In this document: positions 13,829 through 21,627 of the stretch, one piece after another
How positions within the stretch are numbered: position 1 is the stretch's first letter
Layout of the letters: every line of letters begins with the position of its first letter
Source of the DNA: a virus
Strand: one strand, 5' to 3'
DNA: 64,000 nucleotides
IMG/VR virus record: IMGVR_UViG_3300031578_000021
Coordinates: 1-64,000 of that record
Translations under genes and position numbers: made by a program
Notes under the pieces: generated by a model
Databases searched by the model: none
What the model saw: the letters and a program-made list of their open reading frames with translations, nothing else
What the model was told of the DNA's origin: nothing

Positions 13829-14162
13829 ATACCCCGAAGGGTATTTTAAAATACTTGACCACTTTGCTGCGACGGGGCAGCGGCTCGAAGTCCCGGGGAA
13901 TCGACGGGAAATCTTCTCCCTTCGACGAGACCTCTATCGTTTCTTCCGTACCTTAAATGAGGCTTACACTACCGACCCATACGCCGCGAGTCTATCCGAC
14001 GCAGCAAAGGAGGTTATCCTCCGCATCGAGCCAAGTAAGGGCGACCCAACCACCCCCTCCAAACTCATTGTCGAGAAAAGATTAACCATAGACATTAATT
14101 TGTTTGATGATAATGTCGAAACTTCAACTGATGGAGAACAAGATGGGGAGCCCAATGTCTGA
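13800..14162 (+). CDS. Hypothetical protein, 120 aa
   Basis: Overlaps the previous gene by 29 bases. The segment RLEVPGNRREIFSLRRDLYRFFRTL is basic and helical; the C-terminus is acidic. No family recognised. Confidence 0.55.
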   Translation: MTKNARTFAEYPEGYFKILDHFAATGQRLEVPGNRREIFSLRRDLYRFFRTLNEAYTTDPYAASLSDAAKEVILRIEPSKGDPTTPSKLIVEKRLTIDINLFDDNVETSTDGEQDGEPNV

Positions 14163-14538
14163 TGAAAAACAATTCGATCCAATCCAAGACCTTCTGGATG
14201 AAGTTACAGATAAGCAACAGGAGGACGCCCATTGGGAGGCGGTCAAGAATAAGACTCGAGACGATAGCCGGATTGTGCATCTTGATCTTCATCCAGATGC
14301 TTTAGTACTTATCACACTCGTCGCGAGATGTCGGGGCTGTGGAATGGAGTACGTTTACCCAAACAAACATCTTATGATCAGATACAATCATAATCTTCTT
14401 AAACACAAACCTAGTATAACAACTATTGGACTGCCAAGGGAGGTAAAGGAGATTAGGTATGAGGTCGACTTTTGCGATAAATGTTTTGGTGTAGCAGATT
14501 TGCTAGGAGAGGAAGATGAAACTAGTTCTGGAAATTGA
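14155..14538 (+). CDS. Zinc-ribbon protein, 127 aa
   Basis: ATG at 14155 with GGGGAG five bases upstream. CRGCGMEYVYPN and FCDKCFGVADLL make a split zinc ribbon across 45 residues. The N-terminal 40 residues are acidic and helical. Role unknown. Confidence 0.6.
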   Translation: MSDEKQFDPIQDLLDEVTDKQQEDAHWEAVKNKTRDDSRIVHLDLHPDALVLITLVARCRGCGMEYVYPNKHLMIRYNHNLLKHKPSITTIGLPREVKEIRYEVDFCDKCFGVADLLGEEDETSSGN

Positions 14539-14716
14539 TACTAATACAAAAGAGGCCACACTTTATAAGGAGGGTAAAGTCTATTATAGGTTACAGCACT
14601 CCGATCTTAAAGTAAATAGTGAAATTTCTGAGTACATGCACAGTACTACAAATACCCGTCTAAAAAATATTGTAACCGTAACCCTTACTGGAATGGAGTT
14701 TCTTGATGCACTATAA
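14516..14716 (+). CDS. Hypothetical protein, 66 aa
   Basis: Overlaps the previous gene by 23 bases; GAGAGGAAG upstream. Beta-strand-like (KLVLEIDTNTKEATLYKEGKVYY). No family recognised. Confidence 0.5.
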   Translation: MKLVLEIDTNTKEATLYKEGKVYYRLQHSDLKVNSEISEYMHSTTNTRLKNIVTVTLTGMEFLDAL

Positions 14717-14945
14717 CTTCTCATCTCCAGATGGTCGTAAATGCCAGGGCGCAAACCCGCTCAAAAAGCTTCATCGCATCGCTATGCAGAAAGCTGGGAA
14801 GGGCGGGGAACCTACAGGCCACCCGACTAAAAAGAGAACTAAGTATCGCGTAAAATATTGGGAAGGAGCCGATCGAGTTAAGAAAGCCAAGGCTAAGATT
14901 AGGTATGAGAATTTGATCATGGAACTTTATGAGAGGGCGCAATAA
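14706..14945 (+). CDS. Basic hypothetical protein, 79 aa
   Basis: Strongly basic: PTKKRTKYRVKYW and RVKKAKAKIRYEN, suggesting nucleic acid contact. Start at 14706 overlaps the previous gene by 11 bases. No family recognised. Confidence 0.5.
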   Translation: MHYNFSSPDGRKCQGANPLKKLHRIAMQKAGKGGEPTGHPTKKRTKYRVKYWEGADRVKKAKAKIRYENLIMELYERAQ

Positions 14946-15109
14946 TGCCAAATGATTCTGCGAAGATCTACCTCAATGTAATTGATCGGCTTGAGCCTGA
15001 ATTGACTTGTGTTGATAAAGACGCCTCTTTAGCCTCCATTGCGATCAGCCTAAAGCGTCTAGCGGATACGCTGGAAGAGCTGCTCGTTATGGTAAAGGGC
15101 CTAGATTAA
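14945..15109 (+). CDS. Hypothetical helical protein, 54 aa
   Basis: Shares its first base with the previous stop and its last with the next start. Helical: SLASIAISLKRLADTLEELLVMV, like short regulatory or chaperone-like phage helices. No family recognised. Confidence 0.55.
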   Translation: MPNDSAKIYLNVIDRLEPELTCVDKDASLASIAISLKRLADTLEELLVMVKGLD

Positions 15110-15306
15110 TGGCTTGGCTTTATTGTAGTGCTTGTAACGCAGAGTTGTCTACCCCTACCACAAAAGAGATTGGGGATCAAATACAAGTATGTCCAAAATG
15201 TGGCAATACGGAGGACCCAAGATATTCTGTTGGAGAACTTCTTCAAGAGTTTGAAAATAGAATTAAAGCCCTTGAGGATTCTCTTACAAAAGTTGAAAGA
15301 TATTAA
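15109..15306 (+). CDS. Zinc-ribbon coiled-coil protein, 65 aa
   Basis: CSACNAEL and CPKCGNTE form a zinc ribbon, followed by a coiled-coil tail (ENRIKALEDSLTKVE). ATG overlaps the previous TAA. Function unknown. Confidence 0.6.
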   Translation: MAWLYCSACNAELSTPTTKEIGDQIQVCPKCGNTEDPRYSVGELLQEFENRIKALEDSLTKVERY

Positions 15307-15713
15307 TGACTATTTGGCATGATCGGGACGCCCTAGCCGCACGGCAACGCCTAGCGCGGGAAGCGTGGGAACGGGCGGCTACGCTAGGGGATGGTTGGGC
15401 TAGGCGTAGGTACTACCATGACGCCATGCCCTACCACGGACCACGCGGCGGGACCGTGCTAACGGTTGCCGTTCGGTGGTGTCCCGGCCTATCCCAATAC
15501 TACGTAGCTACGCCCTACGCCCGCACCCTTGTCCCGACCATGGCCGACGTTGACGAGATACTAAGGATGGAGTCGGAACATCCCGGATGGCTGGAAGAAA
15601 TGTTGACGGGGAAGAATTCGGTTAAGGAACTAGATCAAGCCTATGAACAAGCCAGGAAAAAGTATAAGCCTAGTGATGTAAGAGATGCTGATGCAATTTT
15701 GGATATGTTTTGA
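15306..15713 (+). CDS. Hypothetical protein, 135 aa
   Basis: An arginine/alanine-rich N-terminus (RDALAARQRLAREAWERAAT) and locally GC-rich codons stand out from AT-richer neighbours, suggesting a mosaic origin. The rest is mixed alpha/beta. No family recognised. Confidence 0.6.
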   Translation: MTIWHDRDALAARQRLAREAWERAATLGDGWARRRYYHDAMPYHGPRGGTVLTVAVRWCPGLSQYYVATPYARTLVPTMADVDEILRMESEHPGWLEEMLTGKNSVKELDQAYEQARKKYKPSDVRDADAILDMF

Positions 15714-15722
15714 GGAAACAAA

Positions 15723-16913
15723 ATGATCATCTTCCAAAACCCAGGTGAGATCGATGTTCGCGCAATTAAAATTCTTGGCATCAACTCAAAGGAGTGTGAA
15801 AGCCCAATCGGTTTTTTCGGAACCGGGCTTAAGTATGCAATCTCAGTCCTTCTTCGAGAAAACCAAGAAATTGAAATCTTCAGCGGGCTTGAACAATTTA
15901 CCTTCTCCAAGAAACACGTTTCTATTCGTGGAGTTGAGGTCGATATCGTTTGCATGAATGGGGAGGAGCTTGGCTTTACTACTTCTCTTGGAAAGAAGTG
16001 GGAGCTTTGGATGGCTTATAGGGAATTGTATTCTAATACGATGGATGAAGGGGGGGTTGTATATGAGTCATTCGAAGAAACTCCCCCAAGCGTCGGAAGC
16101 ACTTTAATTAGCGTTGATGGTAATGCTTTTTCTGGAATCTATCGGGATAGGCATAAATTCATCATTGATGATGAGCATTACCCCGTCCTATTCAAAGGTA
16201 AGGGGGTAGAAATCCGCGGAGGAGGCTCTACTAATATTTTCTATAGGGGAATTAATATAGGCTCGTGCGGCAGAGCTTCTTCTATCTATACCTATAATAT
16301 AACCAATGCGGTTGAACTGACTGAAGATAGGAAATATTCCAATCAATGGGCTATTATATTTGATATCCAGCGCACGATGGATGAGCTTGACGACGAGGAG
16401 CTTATTGAAAATATTCTAACGGCAAAAGGAGATACGTTTGAGACTACTTTTGATTTTGCTTATGCAGGACTTACTAAAGCGAATAGTAAAGCCGTTGAGG
16501 TAACTAGGAAGCTTTGCGAAACTAGGGTCCAGGATGTAAATGAGTCTGCCATCATACAAGTATCGAAGCTTACGTCTAGGGTAGAATATAAAGAATTTGT
16601 TCTTGGACAGATTGAGGAAATTCAACTTAAAAAAGCCCTATCCTTTTGTCAAAACCTTAAGCTTGAGGTTGATATTGGGGATCTTATGTTTATTGAGTCC
16701 TTTGATGGGCATATTTATGGTGCATATCATAGGGGGAAGATCTTTCTAACCAGAAAGACTTTTGAGGCTGGAACTAAGCAATTGGTTATGACACTGATCG
16801 AAGAGCGGGCACATATGCTCTTTGGCCTTGATGATTGTACGCGAGGGATGCAAGAATATTTTCTTAATCTAGCGATTACGCTTGGGGAAAGACTGCAAGG
16901 AGAACCACTTTGA
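15723..16913 (+). CDS. GHKL-like ATP-binding protein, 396 aa
   Basis: Opens with IFQNPGEIDVRAIKILGI and PIGFFGTGLKYAISVLLREN; the FGTGLKYA loop resembles the ATP-lid glycine motif of GHKL (Hsp90/histidine-kinase) folds seen in a widespread phage family. The C-terminus contains VMTLIEERAHMLFGLDDC and a helical end. No receiver or histidine phosphorylation box is visible. Function in phages unknown; the largest product in this small-gene region, so probably important. Confidence 0.65.
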   Translation: MIIFQNPGEIDVRAIKILGINSKECESPIGFFGTGLKYAISVLLRENQEIEIFSGLEQFTFSKKHVSIRGVEVDIVCMNGEELGFTTSLGKKWELWMAYRELYSNTMDEGGVVYESFEETPPSVGSTLISVDGNAFSGIYRDRHKFIIDDEHYPVLFKGKGVEIRGGGSTNIFYRGINIGSCGRASSIYTYNITNAVELTEDRKYSNQWAIIFDIQRTMDELDDEELIENILTAKGDTFETTFDFAYAGLTKANSKAVEVTRKLCETRVQDVNESAIIQVSKLTSRVEYKEFVLGQIEEIQLKKALSFCQNLKLEVDIGDLMFIESFDGHIYGAYHRGKIFLTRKTFEAGTKQLVMTLIEERAHMLFGLDDCTRGMQEYFLNLAITLGERLQGEPL

Positions 16914-17077
16914 CCAAAGAGGATAATATTATATCCGGCCCATGGGAAGAACTGGAAGAGGAAATGCCAGACAATCTTGTGCCTGTTACCTTAGCGAGTA
17001 AATTTGTAACCTACGCCTATTGGTTGGGGATTATAATGGGCTTTCTTATTGGCTTTAAATGGGGGGCAGGGCTATGA
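16910..17077 (+). CDS. Small membrane protein, 55 aa (TTG start)
   Basis: TTG at 16910 overlaps the previous TGA; AAGGAG at 16898-16903 is well placed. An acidic N-terminus precedes one membrane helix (YWLGIIMGFLIGFKWGAG). ATGA overlap with the following gene. Confidence 0.55.
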   Translation: MTKEDNIISGPWEELEEEMPDNLVPVTLASKFVTYAYWLGIIMGFLIGFKWGAGL

Positions 17078-17301
17078 ATACTAAAGCGAATACATATAAA
17101 TCCATTATGGAAGAGCTAAAAGCTACTCTTCCTATTGGCAGCTGTATGGATGGTTGCGCCTGTAAACAGGTAGATAATCAATGGTTTGCAGTTTTACGTA
17201 GGTCTATGGGGGCTGATAGTTTTATTGAGACCCTTTTGGTAACTGATACACAATCCATGATGGAAAGGCTTATTAGCATTTATCGGAGGAAAGAGCGGTG
17301 A
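17074..17301 (+). CDS. Hypothetical protein, 75 aa
   Basis: ATG at 17074 inside the previous stop. A CMDGCACKQ cluster gives three closely spaced cysteines. C-terminus helical and basic (MMERLISIYRRKE). No family recognised. Confidence 0.55.
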   Translation: MNTKANTYKSIMEELKATLPIGSCMDGCACKQVDNQWFAVLRRSMGADSFIETLLVTDTQSMMERLISIYRRKER

Positions 17302-17516
17302 AAAAACGCAAAGTCGAATATTATCTCGTCAGGCTCGTCCGCCCCGGTGGAGCATCTTACGCCGACATAGAAGATCATATCCACCTAAATGTACTCTCTG
17401 GCTGTGGAACATTATCTCCAGAAAACCCAATGTTCCATCTAGACCGCAGTTCAGTTAGCGTCCGCCGTGCAACTAAGCATAGGCTTATCCAGACCTCCGA
17501 TGAAGAAGGGTTTTAA
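17298..17516 (+). CDS. Hypothetical protein, 72 aa
   Basis: GTG start overlapping the previous stop with CGGAGGAAAG upstream. Mixed sequence with IEDHIHLNVLSGCGTL. It directly precedes the acyl carrier protein by two bases, so the two are co-translated. Confidence 0.55.
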   Translation: MKKRKVEYYLVRLVRPGGASYADIEDHIHLNVLSGCGTLSPENPMFHLDRSSVSVRRATKHRLIQTSDEEGF

Positions 17517-17518
17517 AA

Positions 17519-17767
17519 ATGGCTAAGACGACGGAAGACAGGGTTATTCAAGTTATCGTTGAGTCCCTCGCGGTTGATGGGGATAAGGTAAAGGTTAACT
17601 CCACCTTTGACGAGCTTGGGGCGGATAGTCTTGATAAAATCGAGATTGCTATGGACCTTGAGGCGGAGTTTAATGTTCCCATTGATGGGGAGGATTGGAA
17701 ATTAAACTCCTTGAATACTGTGCAAGATGTTGTTATACTTGTTGATAAACTTTTGGGGAAGATCTAA
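17519..17767 (+). CDS. acpP: Acyl carrier protein, 82 aa
   Basis: A full-length ACP. The four-helix pattern is intact, and the 4'-phosphopantetheine attachment site is Ser37 in GADSLDKIEIAMDLE, followed by the typical acidic helix II and FNVPI. ACP carries acyl chains as thioesters for fatty acid and lipid synthesis and needs a holo-ACP synthase, which is not seen here and would come from the host. The sequence diverges from a standard bacterial AcpP after helix II (GEDWKLNSLNTVQDVV). An ACP is an uncommon phage cargo; it sits upstream of a DUF5675 protein and the sugar module. Confidence 0.9.
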   Translation: MAKTTEDRVIQVIVESLAVDGDKVKVNSTFDELGADSLDKIEIAMDLEAEFNVPIDGEDWKLNSLNTVQDVVILVDKLLGKI

Positions 17768-18246
17768 TGCTTATTACCGTAAATCGTTTCGTCTCTGATG
17801 GCAACTCCACCCTCAGTCTAGTCTCTATCGATGGAGTCTTCAACTGCTTTGGCCTTGAGGATGAATATCGAGTCGTCAAAGTGGCGGGGGAGACTCGTAT
17901 CCCTGCGGGTACTTACAAGGTTGGACTTAAGAAAGTAGGTCCAACTCATGCCAAGTATCAAAACCGCTTTCCTAACATTCATAAAGGGATGCTGCATATT
18001 CTAGACGTTCCTGACTTTACAGATATCCTTATCCATATTGGGAATACCGAGGTGGATACGGCTGGCTGTTTGCTTGTTGGATGGAGTGCGGGGGCAGAAA
18101 AGTTTAGAATGAGCATTGGCAAGAGCGCATTGGCGTATAGTGAGTTTTACTCCAAGGTAGTTGATGCGGCAGGAGACGGAACGCTTAAGCTTGAAGTCAT
18201 TGATGGAGATAGAAGTATGGTGTCCCAGGAAAGGACGAAGCCATGA
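17767..18246 (+). CDS. DUF5675 family protein, 159 aa
   Basis: ETRIPAGTYKVGLKKVG, RFPNIHKGMLHILDVPDF, ILIHIGNTEVDTAGCLLVG match the DUF5675 family. The H...G...D-x-x-GC arrangement resembles L,D-transpeptidase-like enzymes, so a role in peptidoglycan or lysis is possible but not established. Shares one base with the ACP gene, implying coupling. Confidence 0.8.
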   Translation: MLITVNRFVSDGNSTLSLVSIDGVFNCFGLEDEYRVVKVAGETRIPAGTYKVGLKKVGPTHAKYQNRFPNIHKGMLHILDVPDFTDILIHIGNTEVDTAGCLLVGWSAGAEKFRMSIGKSALAYSEFYSKVVDAAGDGTLKLEVIDGDRSMVSQERTKP

Positions 18247-18416
18247 GCGGAAAGCGCGCCGACGTGGACAAGATGCGCACACTCGAAACACGATTGCGCG
18301 ACGAAGGACGACACACTGATGCAGACGTCCTTTGGGACGCGTGGCATGACGTTCAGGCAATGCGCTTCGAACTGTGTCGAGAGGCGTCCCCCTCGCGGAC
18401 AAAGGAAGGTGCGTGA
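18243..18416 (+). CDS. Hypothetical protein, 57 aa
   Basis: First gene of the GC-rich patch. Arginine-rich helix (MRTLETRLRDEGRHTDADVLWD). ATGA-coupled on both sides. No family recognised. Confidence 0.55.
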   Translation: MSGKRADVDKMRTLETRLRDEGRHTDADVLWDAWHDVQAMRFELCREASPSRTKEGA

Positions 18417-18889
18417 TGTCGGAATTTAAAGACCCGCCGGAAATTTGGCTGGAGCCTGCCTGTGCCGTTGAAGATCGGGGCTGGTCCGAAACCGAGATTC
18501 AGGACTGCGAAGAAGAAGGGTGCGGGCTGCGGGCTCCTCGATACATCCTAGCGGATAACGCTGAAGCCGAGATCGCGCGGCTGCGGCACCGCATCGAGCA
18601 TATGGAGGCGGGTATCCGCCTCGCCCATGCCGCGAGCCGAGACCTTGAAGTTGACCGCCGTCTGATGATCGCCCTCGCGCAATCAAGTCCCAATAAGCCG
18701 TCCCGAGTGGGGAAGGGGATTGCGGCCGAACTGCCGGACCATGTTTTGGCAATTTGCATCGCCTACGAAAGCGGGTTCGGGCACGCCAGCCGCGATCTGT
18801 GCAACCCGTACTCGCAGGGTTCCGATGCTTGGCACGCCTATGCCCACGGCAAGACCGAGGGCGAGAGTCGCAGCGAAGACCAGTCTTAG
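18416..18889 (+). CDS. Accessory protein with RMF-like C-terminus, 157 aa
   Basis: A coiled-coil middle (AEAEIARLRHRIEHMEAGI) is followed by a linker PNKPSRVGKGIAAEL shared with the next gene, then AYESGFGHASRDLCNPYSQ with W, H and G spacing as in ribosome-modulation-factor-like small domains of phages. The combination looks like exchangeable cassettes. No catalytic residues. Confidence 0.6.
   Translation: MSEFKDPPEIWLEPACAVEDRGWSETEIQDCEEEGCGLRAPRYILADNAEAEIARLRHRIEHMEAGIRLAHAASRDLEVDRRLMIALAQSSPNKPSRVGKGIAAELPDHVLAICIAYESGFGHASRDLCNPYSQGSDAWHAYAHGKTEGESRSEDQS
18693..18728 (+). repeat. Direct repeat, copy 1 (36 bp, encodes PSRVGxGIAA)
   Basis: The stretch starting ATAAGCCGTCCCGAGTGGGG and ending GATTGCGGCCG is repeated at 19156-19191 with two or three differences, in the same reading frame of neighbouring genes. 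It marks the junction between the coiled-coil and C-terminal parts. Confidence 0.85.
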
Positions 18890-18902
18890 AAAGGAGCAAG
18901 CC

Positions 18903-19289
18903 ATGGCCGCAAAGACGCCGCGCGAACTTGAAAGCCTACCGAACGGCTGGGACGGCTACGACGGCATCCCGCCAATCCCCGGCACGCTGGACGCCGAAGT
19001 GGTGGCCGGTGTTGCCGAGTACGACGCAGCAATTGCGGAGATCGAGCGGCTGCGGACGGCGCTGACTGACATCGGGGCTGTATGTCGGTCTATTGCTGCG
19101 TCACGGGAAGCTATAATCGAGATGACCGACGCCGCGCTTGCGAAACCTTGTGTCGATAAGCCGTCCCGAGTGGGGGATGGGATTGCGGCCGGGCTGGCCG
19201 CCGACGAACAGCACGCGCTGGGCCAGGAACTTCGCGAAGCCGGGCGGGTGCCCGTGGACGGCGCGACCAAGAAACCGATTATCGATTAG
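18903..19289 (+). CDS. Accessory protein sharing a cassette linker, 128 aa
   Basis: ATG at 18903 follows the repeated linker AGTCTTAGAAAGGAGC. Contains AEYDAAIAEIERLRTALTDIG (coiled coil) and the PSRVGDGIAAGL linker seen in the upstream gene, then a different C-terminus. Suggests domain shuffling at the linker. Confidence 0.6.
   Translation: MAAKTPRELESLPNGWDGYDGIPPIPGTLDAEVVAGVAEYDAAIAEIERLRTALTDIGAVCRSIAASREAIIEMTDAALAKPCVDKPSRVGDGIAAGLAADEQHALGQELREAGRVPVDGATKKPIID
19156..19191 (+). repeat. Direct repeat, copy 2
   Basis: Second copy of the 36-bp repeat at 18693-18728; differences lie within GGGGGATGGG. Encodes PSRVGDGIAAG. Confidence 0.85.
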
Positions 19290-19300
19290 GAGGGACGAGA

Positions 19301-19489
19301 ATGTCAGAGCAGATGTCAGTCATCATCAATCTGAGCCGTGAAAAAATGGATCAGATTGACAAGCGCGCCAAGGAACTCGGCGTTACTACCGGAGAAGTTG
19401 CGAGCGTGCTGTTAGAGAGCGGGGTTGGAGTTGACGCCCTGGATCGCGTCCGCTTCACGACGCCGCGACTTGTCGTGGCTGAGTCTTAG
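19301..19489 (+). CDS. Ribbon-helix-helix-like protein, 62 aa
   Basis: SVIINLSREKMDQIDKRAKEL with GVTTGEVASVLLESGV follows the strand-helix-helix layout of small RHH DNA-binding proteins. Strong GGAGGGACGAGA upstream. Probably a small repressor or CopG-like protein. Confidence 0.6.
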   Translation: MSEQMSVIINLSREKMDQIDKRAKELGVTTGEVASVLLESGVGVDALDRVRFTTPRLVVAES

Positions 19490-19502
19490 AAAGGAGCCCA
19501 CC

Positions 19503-19658
19503 ATGGACGCGAAGGAAATTGCCCACAAGGTGTTGGCCGACTGGCTGTGCTGGGATGTCGGATCAATCATCCGGCGCGATGAGGCAGACGCATTGGAACG
19601 GCGCATCGTGATGGAGATCGAAAAGGCAGTGGCAGAGGACAAATCACAACTAAACTAG
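19503..19658 (+). CDS. Hypothetical protein, 51 aa
   Basis: ATG at 19503 after the second copy of the AGTCTTAGAAAGGAGC linker (19482-19497). Helical: AKEIAHKVLADWLCWDVG and ALERRIVMEIEKAV. A common phage cargo type; function unknown. Confidence 0.55.
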   Translation: MDAKEIAHKVLADWLCWDVGSIIRRDEADALERRIVMEIEKAVAEDKSQLN

Positions 19659-19666
19659 GTGACGCT

Positions 19667-20035
19667 ATGGACAGAAAATCTATTGAAAAAACAGAGGTTT
19701 CCGAAACCTTCATCCAGGGGATGCGGGATCGGATGGTGGTTAGCTTTCATAAGTATGGGCCGGTGGCGGACGCCTACCCCGGCAAGGTAGACGCTATCGC
19801 CAGTCTGCAAGAGCGCATCAACCGATACAAAGAAACAGGTAACACGGAATGGCTTATGGATGTCGGAAACTTCGCCATGATCGAGTTCATGTGCCCGCGC
19901 CACCCCTCCGCCCACTTCGAGGGGACGGATGCCGATGCGTCTCCCGGTCGGGTATCGCGCTCCGGGAAAAACGACCACCGGGAGAACCGTGTGGTTGGGT
20001 CGGCGCCAGGATCGCGCACGGCCGAATTTCTCTGA
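19667..20035 (+). CDS. Conserved phage protein, paralogue of the 35101 gene, 122 aa
   Basis: FIQGMRDRMVVSFHKYGPV, SLQERINRYKETGNTEWLMD and VGNFAMIEFMCPRHPSAHFEGT align block by block with the protein at 35101-35412. The KYG/GN/NFAMIEF blocks recall phage MazG-like helical proteins (low certainty). The C-terminal 30 residues are unrelated to the paralogue and look like out-of-frame basic sequence. Confidence 0.65.
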   Translation: MDRKSIEKTEVSETFIQGMRDRMVVSFHKYGPVADAYPGKVDAIASLQERINRYKETGNTEWLMDVGNFAMIEFMCPRHPSAHFEGTDADASPGRVSRSGKNDHRENRVVGSAPGSRTAEFL

Positions 20036-20055
20036 CCGTTTGGGAGGGCTGACCA

Positions 20056-20259
20056 ATGAGTTGCTGGACGAAACCGGAACTGGAAAACATGCTGGAGGAT
20101 GTCGTCAACGAACTCGACCTATCCGACGACGCCATCGAAAAGCATGGCCCCCTCGGAACACCGCCGGCCGAACTTGTACGACTCGTTCTCGCGCAGAAGG
20201 ACGCGCAGATACGAATGCTGCGGGCCGGGTTTGTCGACGCAGGCAAAGCGGCCGATTGA
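20056..20259 (+). CDS. Hypothetical protein, 67 aa
   Basis: Preceded by GGGAGGGCTGACC, a junction repeated before the gene at 20456. Helical, acidic: ELENMLEDVVNELDLSDDAIE. No family recognised. Confidence 0.5.
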   Translation: MSCWTKPELENMLEDVVNELDLSDDAIEKHGPLGTPPAELVRLVLAQKDAQIRMLRAGFVDAGKAAD

Positions 20260-20270
20260 GGAGGGTGGGC

Positions 20271-20444
20271 TTGACACAGATTCCTGAGTACGAACGCGGG
20301 TATAGAGATGCGCTCCGTGCCGCAATTACAGCATTGCACCAAGAGGCGGCAACGATGAATGAAGACCGCGCAAGGGGATTTTGGAACAGCGCCGCCTTTT
20401 TGGTGTCGTGTCTGCTGCGCGACCGGAAACATAGGGCCGTTTAG
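20271..20444 (+). CDS. Hypothetical protein, 57 aa (TTG start)
   Basis: TTG at 20271 with GAGGAGGG upstream. YERGYRDALRAAITALHQEAATMN is a helical start typical of short phage accessory proteins, followed by a hydrophobic stretch FWNSAAFLVSCLL. No family recognised. Confidence 0.5.
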   Translation: MTQIPEYERGYRDALRAAITALHQEAATMNEDRARGFWNSAAFLVSCLLRDRKHRAV

Positions 20445-20455
20445 GAGGGCTGACC

Positions 20456-20629
20456 GTGCGCCAGCAATGGGGATCGCTAATCACGCGGCTCTACCGACTG
20501 ATCCAGCGGCACCCCGACTGGTCAAACCGGCAACTTGCCGATGCGCTGAAAACGACGTTGCCTTATGTGCGCGCATCCAAGGCGCGGATGGCTAAGCCGG
20601 GGTGGCGCCAGCCATGTGTAGGTGAATAA
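20456..20629 (+). CDS. Small HTH protein, 57 aa (GTG start)
   Basis: TTTAGGAGGGCTGACC precedes the GTG. WGSLITRLYRLIQRHPDW then NRQLADALKTTLPYVRASKARM is a helix-turn-helix with the recognition helix TLPYVRASKAR. Probably a small DNA-binding protein. Confidence 0.6.
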   Translation: MRQQWGSLITRLYRLIQRHPDWSNRQLADALKTTLPYVRASKARMAKPGWRQPCVGE

Positions 20630-20639
20630 AGGATATCCC

Positions 20640-20834
20640 ATGACAGACTTGGAAAAAGCAAGACAAGCGGTCCGCTCACAACTTTGGAATGAGGAAAGCG
20701 GCGGCGCCAGATCAACGGCGGCAACGATTGCTGGTAACGCTGGCTTCACTGACTTGCTGCGCGAACGATACCCCGCTGAAACGAACCGGTGGGTTATCGC
20801 CGTGATTGTCGCACACCTGACGGAAGTTGGCTGA
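20640..20834 (+). CDS. Hypothetical protein, 64 aa
   Basis: ATG at 20640; helical start (LEKARQAVRSQLWNEE) and ending TNRWVIAVIVAHLTEVG. No family recognised. Confidence 0.5.
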   Translation: MTDLEKARQAVRSQLWNEESGGARSTAATIAGNAGFTDLLRERYPAETNRWVIAVIVAHLTEVG

Positions 20835-20855
20835 AAACGAGCGGAGATCGACCAA

Positions 20856-21365
20856 ATGAAAGACGGATGGATTGCCGCAGAAATGAAGGAAACTCGGCGT
20901 CAGTTGGACGCCATGTCCCCGTGGAAGCGCGGTGTGATCGAAAGGGAAAATAGTAAAATGAAGACCATCGCACAAATTGTCGTTCCTCCCGCCGTCGCGC
21001 CCTACATGGAGCGGCACGGCCAACGGGCTACGGAGGCAATCACTGCCTATCTCACCTCCTGCCCTACAGTGGACGAGAAGCTGGGGGCGCTTGGGGTGCT
21101 GGCGCAGGTACTCCTGCACATGGGCGATGCGATCCAGGCCATGCAACTCGCCAAGACGGCGGGCAGCGAACACTGGGAGCGAGGTAAGGCCATGGATTAC
21201 AAGCTAAAGCCGGATGACTTCCCGCTGACCGCTCTTGGCAATGCCGTCTATCGCCGCACCATGTCAAGCCCCTTGGCGACGTTCTCTGATGAGGCGCTGG
21301 CGGCCGACGTGGCGTTGCGACTGAACCGTGACGACCAAGTGTATGGCGAAACCGAGGCCGATTGA
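20856..21365 (+). CDS. Hypothetical protein, 169 aa
   Basis: Within the GC-rich patch. Mostly helical with KMKTIAQIVVPPAVAPYM and EKLGALGVLAQVLLHMGDAI. An internal ATG at 20959 after GAAAGGGAAAATAG could be an alternative start. No family recognised. Confidence 0.55.
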   Translation: MKDGWIAAEMKETRRQLDAMSPWKRGVIERENSKMKTIAQIVVPPAVAPYMERHGQRATEAITAYLTSCPTVDEKLGALGVLAQVLLHMGDAIQAMQLAKTAGSEHWERGKAMDYKLKPDDFPLTALGNAVYRRTMSSPLATFSDEALAADVALRLNRDDQVYGETEAD

Positions 21366-21379
21366 GGAGGGGTGCAGCC

Positions 21380-21583
21380 ATGAAATATAGGGTCGTTAAG
21401 TCGGTTGATCTTGGGGAAGACGGCCCGCAAGTCGGCGAGACGTGGGCGGCTTGTGGGAAGTGTGATTACGGGCTTCGATCCGACCACGAGCGGATCACCG
21501 GGGAACCGCACATTAATCTAAGCCGCGACAGGGACTATCCGTTCTTCACCGTGCCCCAATCTGCCGTCGTGGCCGTCGCGTAA
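21380..21583 (+). CDS. Hypothetical protein, 67 aa
   Basis: GAGGAGGGG upstream. Contains WAACGKCDYGLRSDH (one CxxC) and a beta-rich end. Last gene of the GC-rich patch before the sugar module. Confidence 0.5.
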   Translation: MKYRVVKSVDLGEDGPQVGETWAACGKCDYGLRSDHERITGEPHINLSRDRDYPFFTVPQSAVVAVA

Positions 21584-21627
21584 TCAGGAGCCCCACAGGG
21601 GCAAGGAGAAATTATGGGAGAAGCCGC

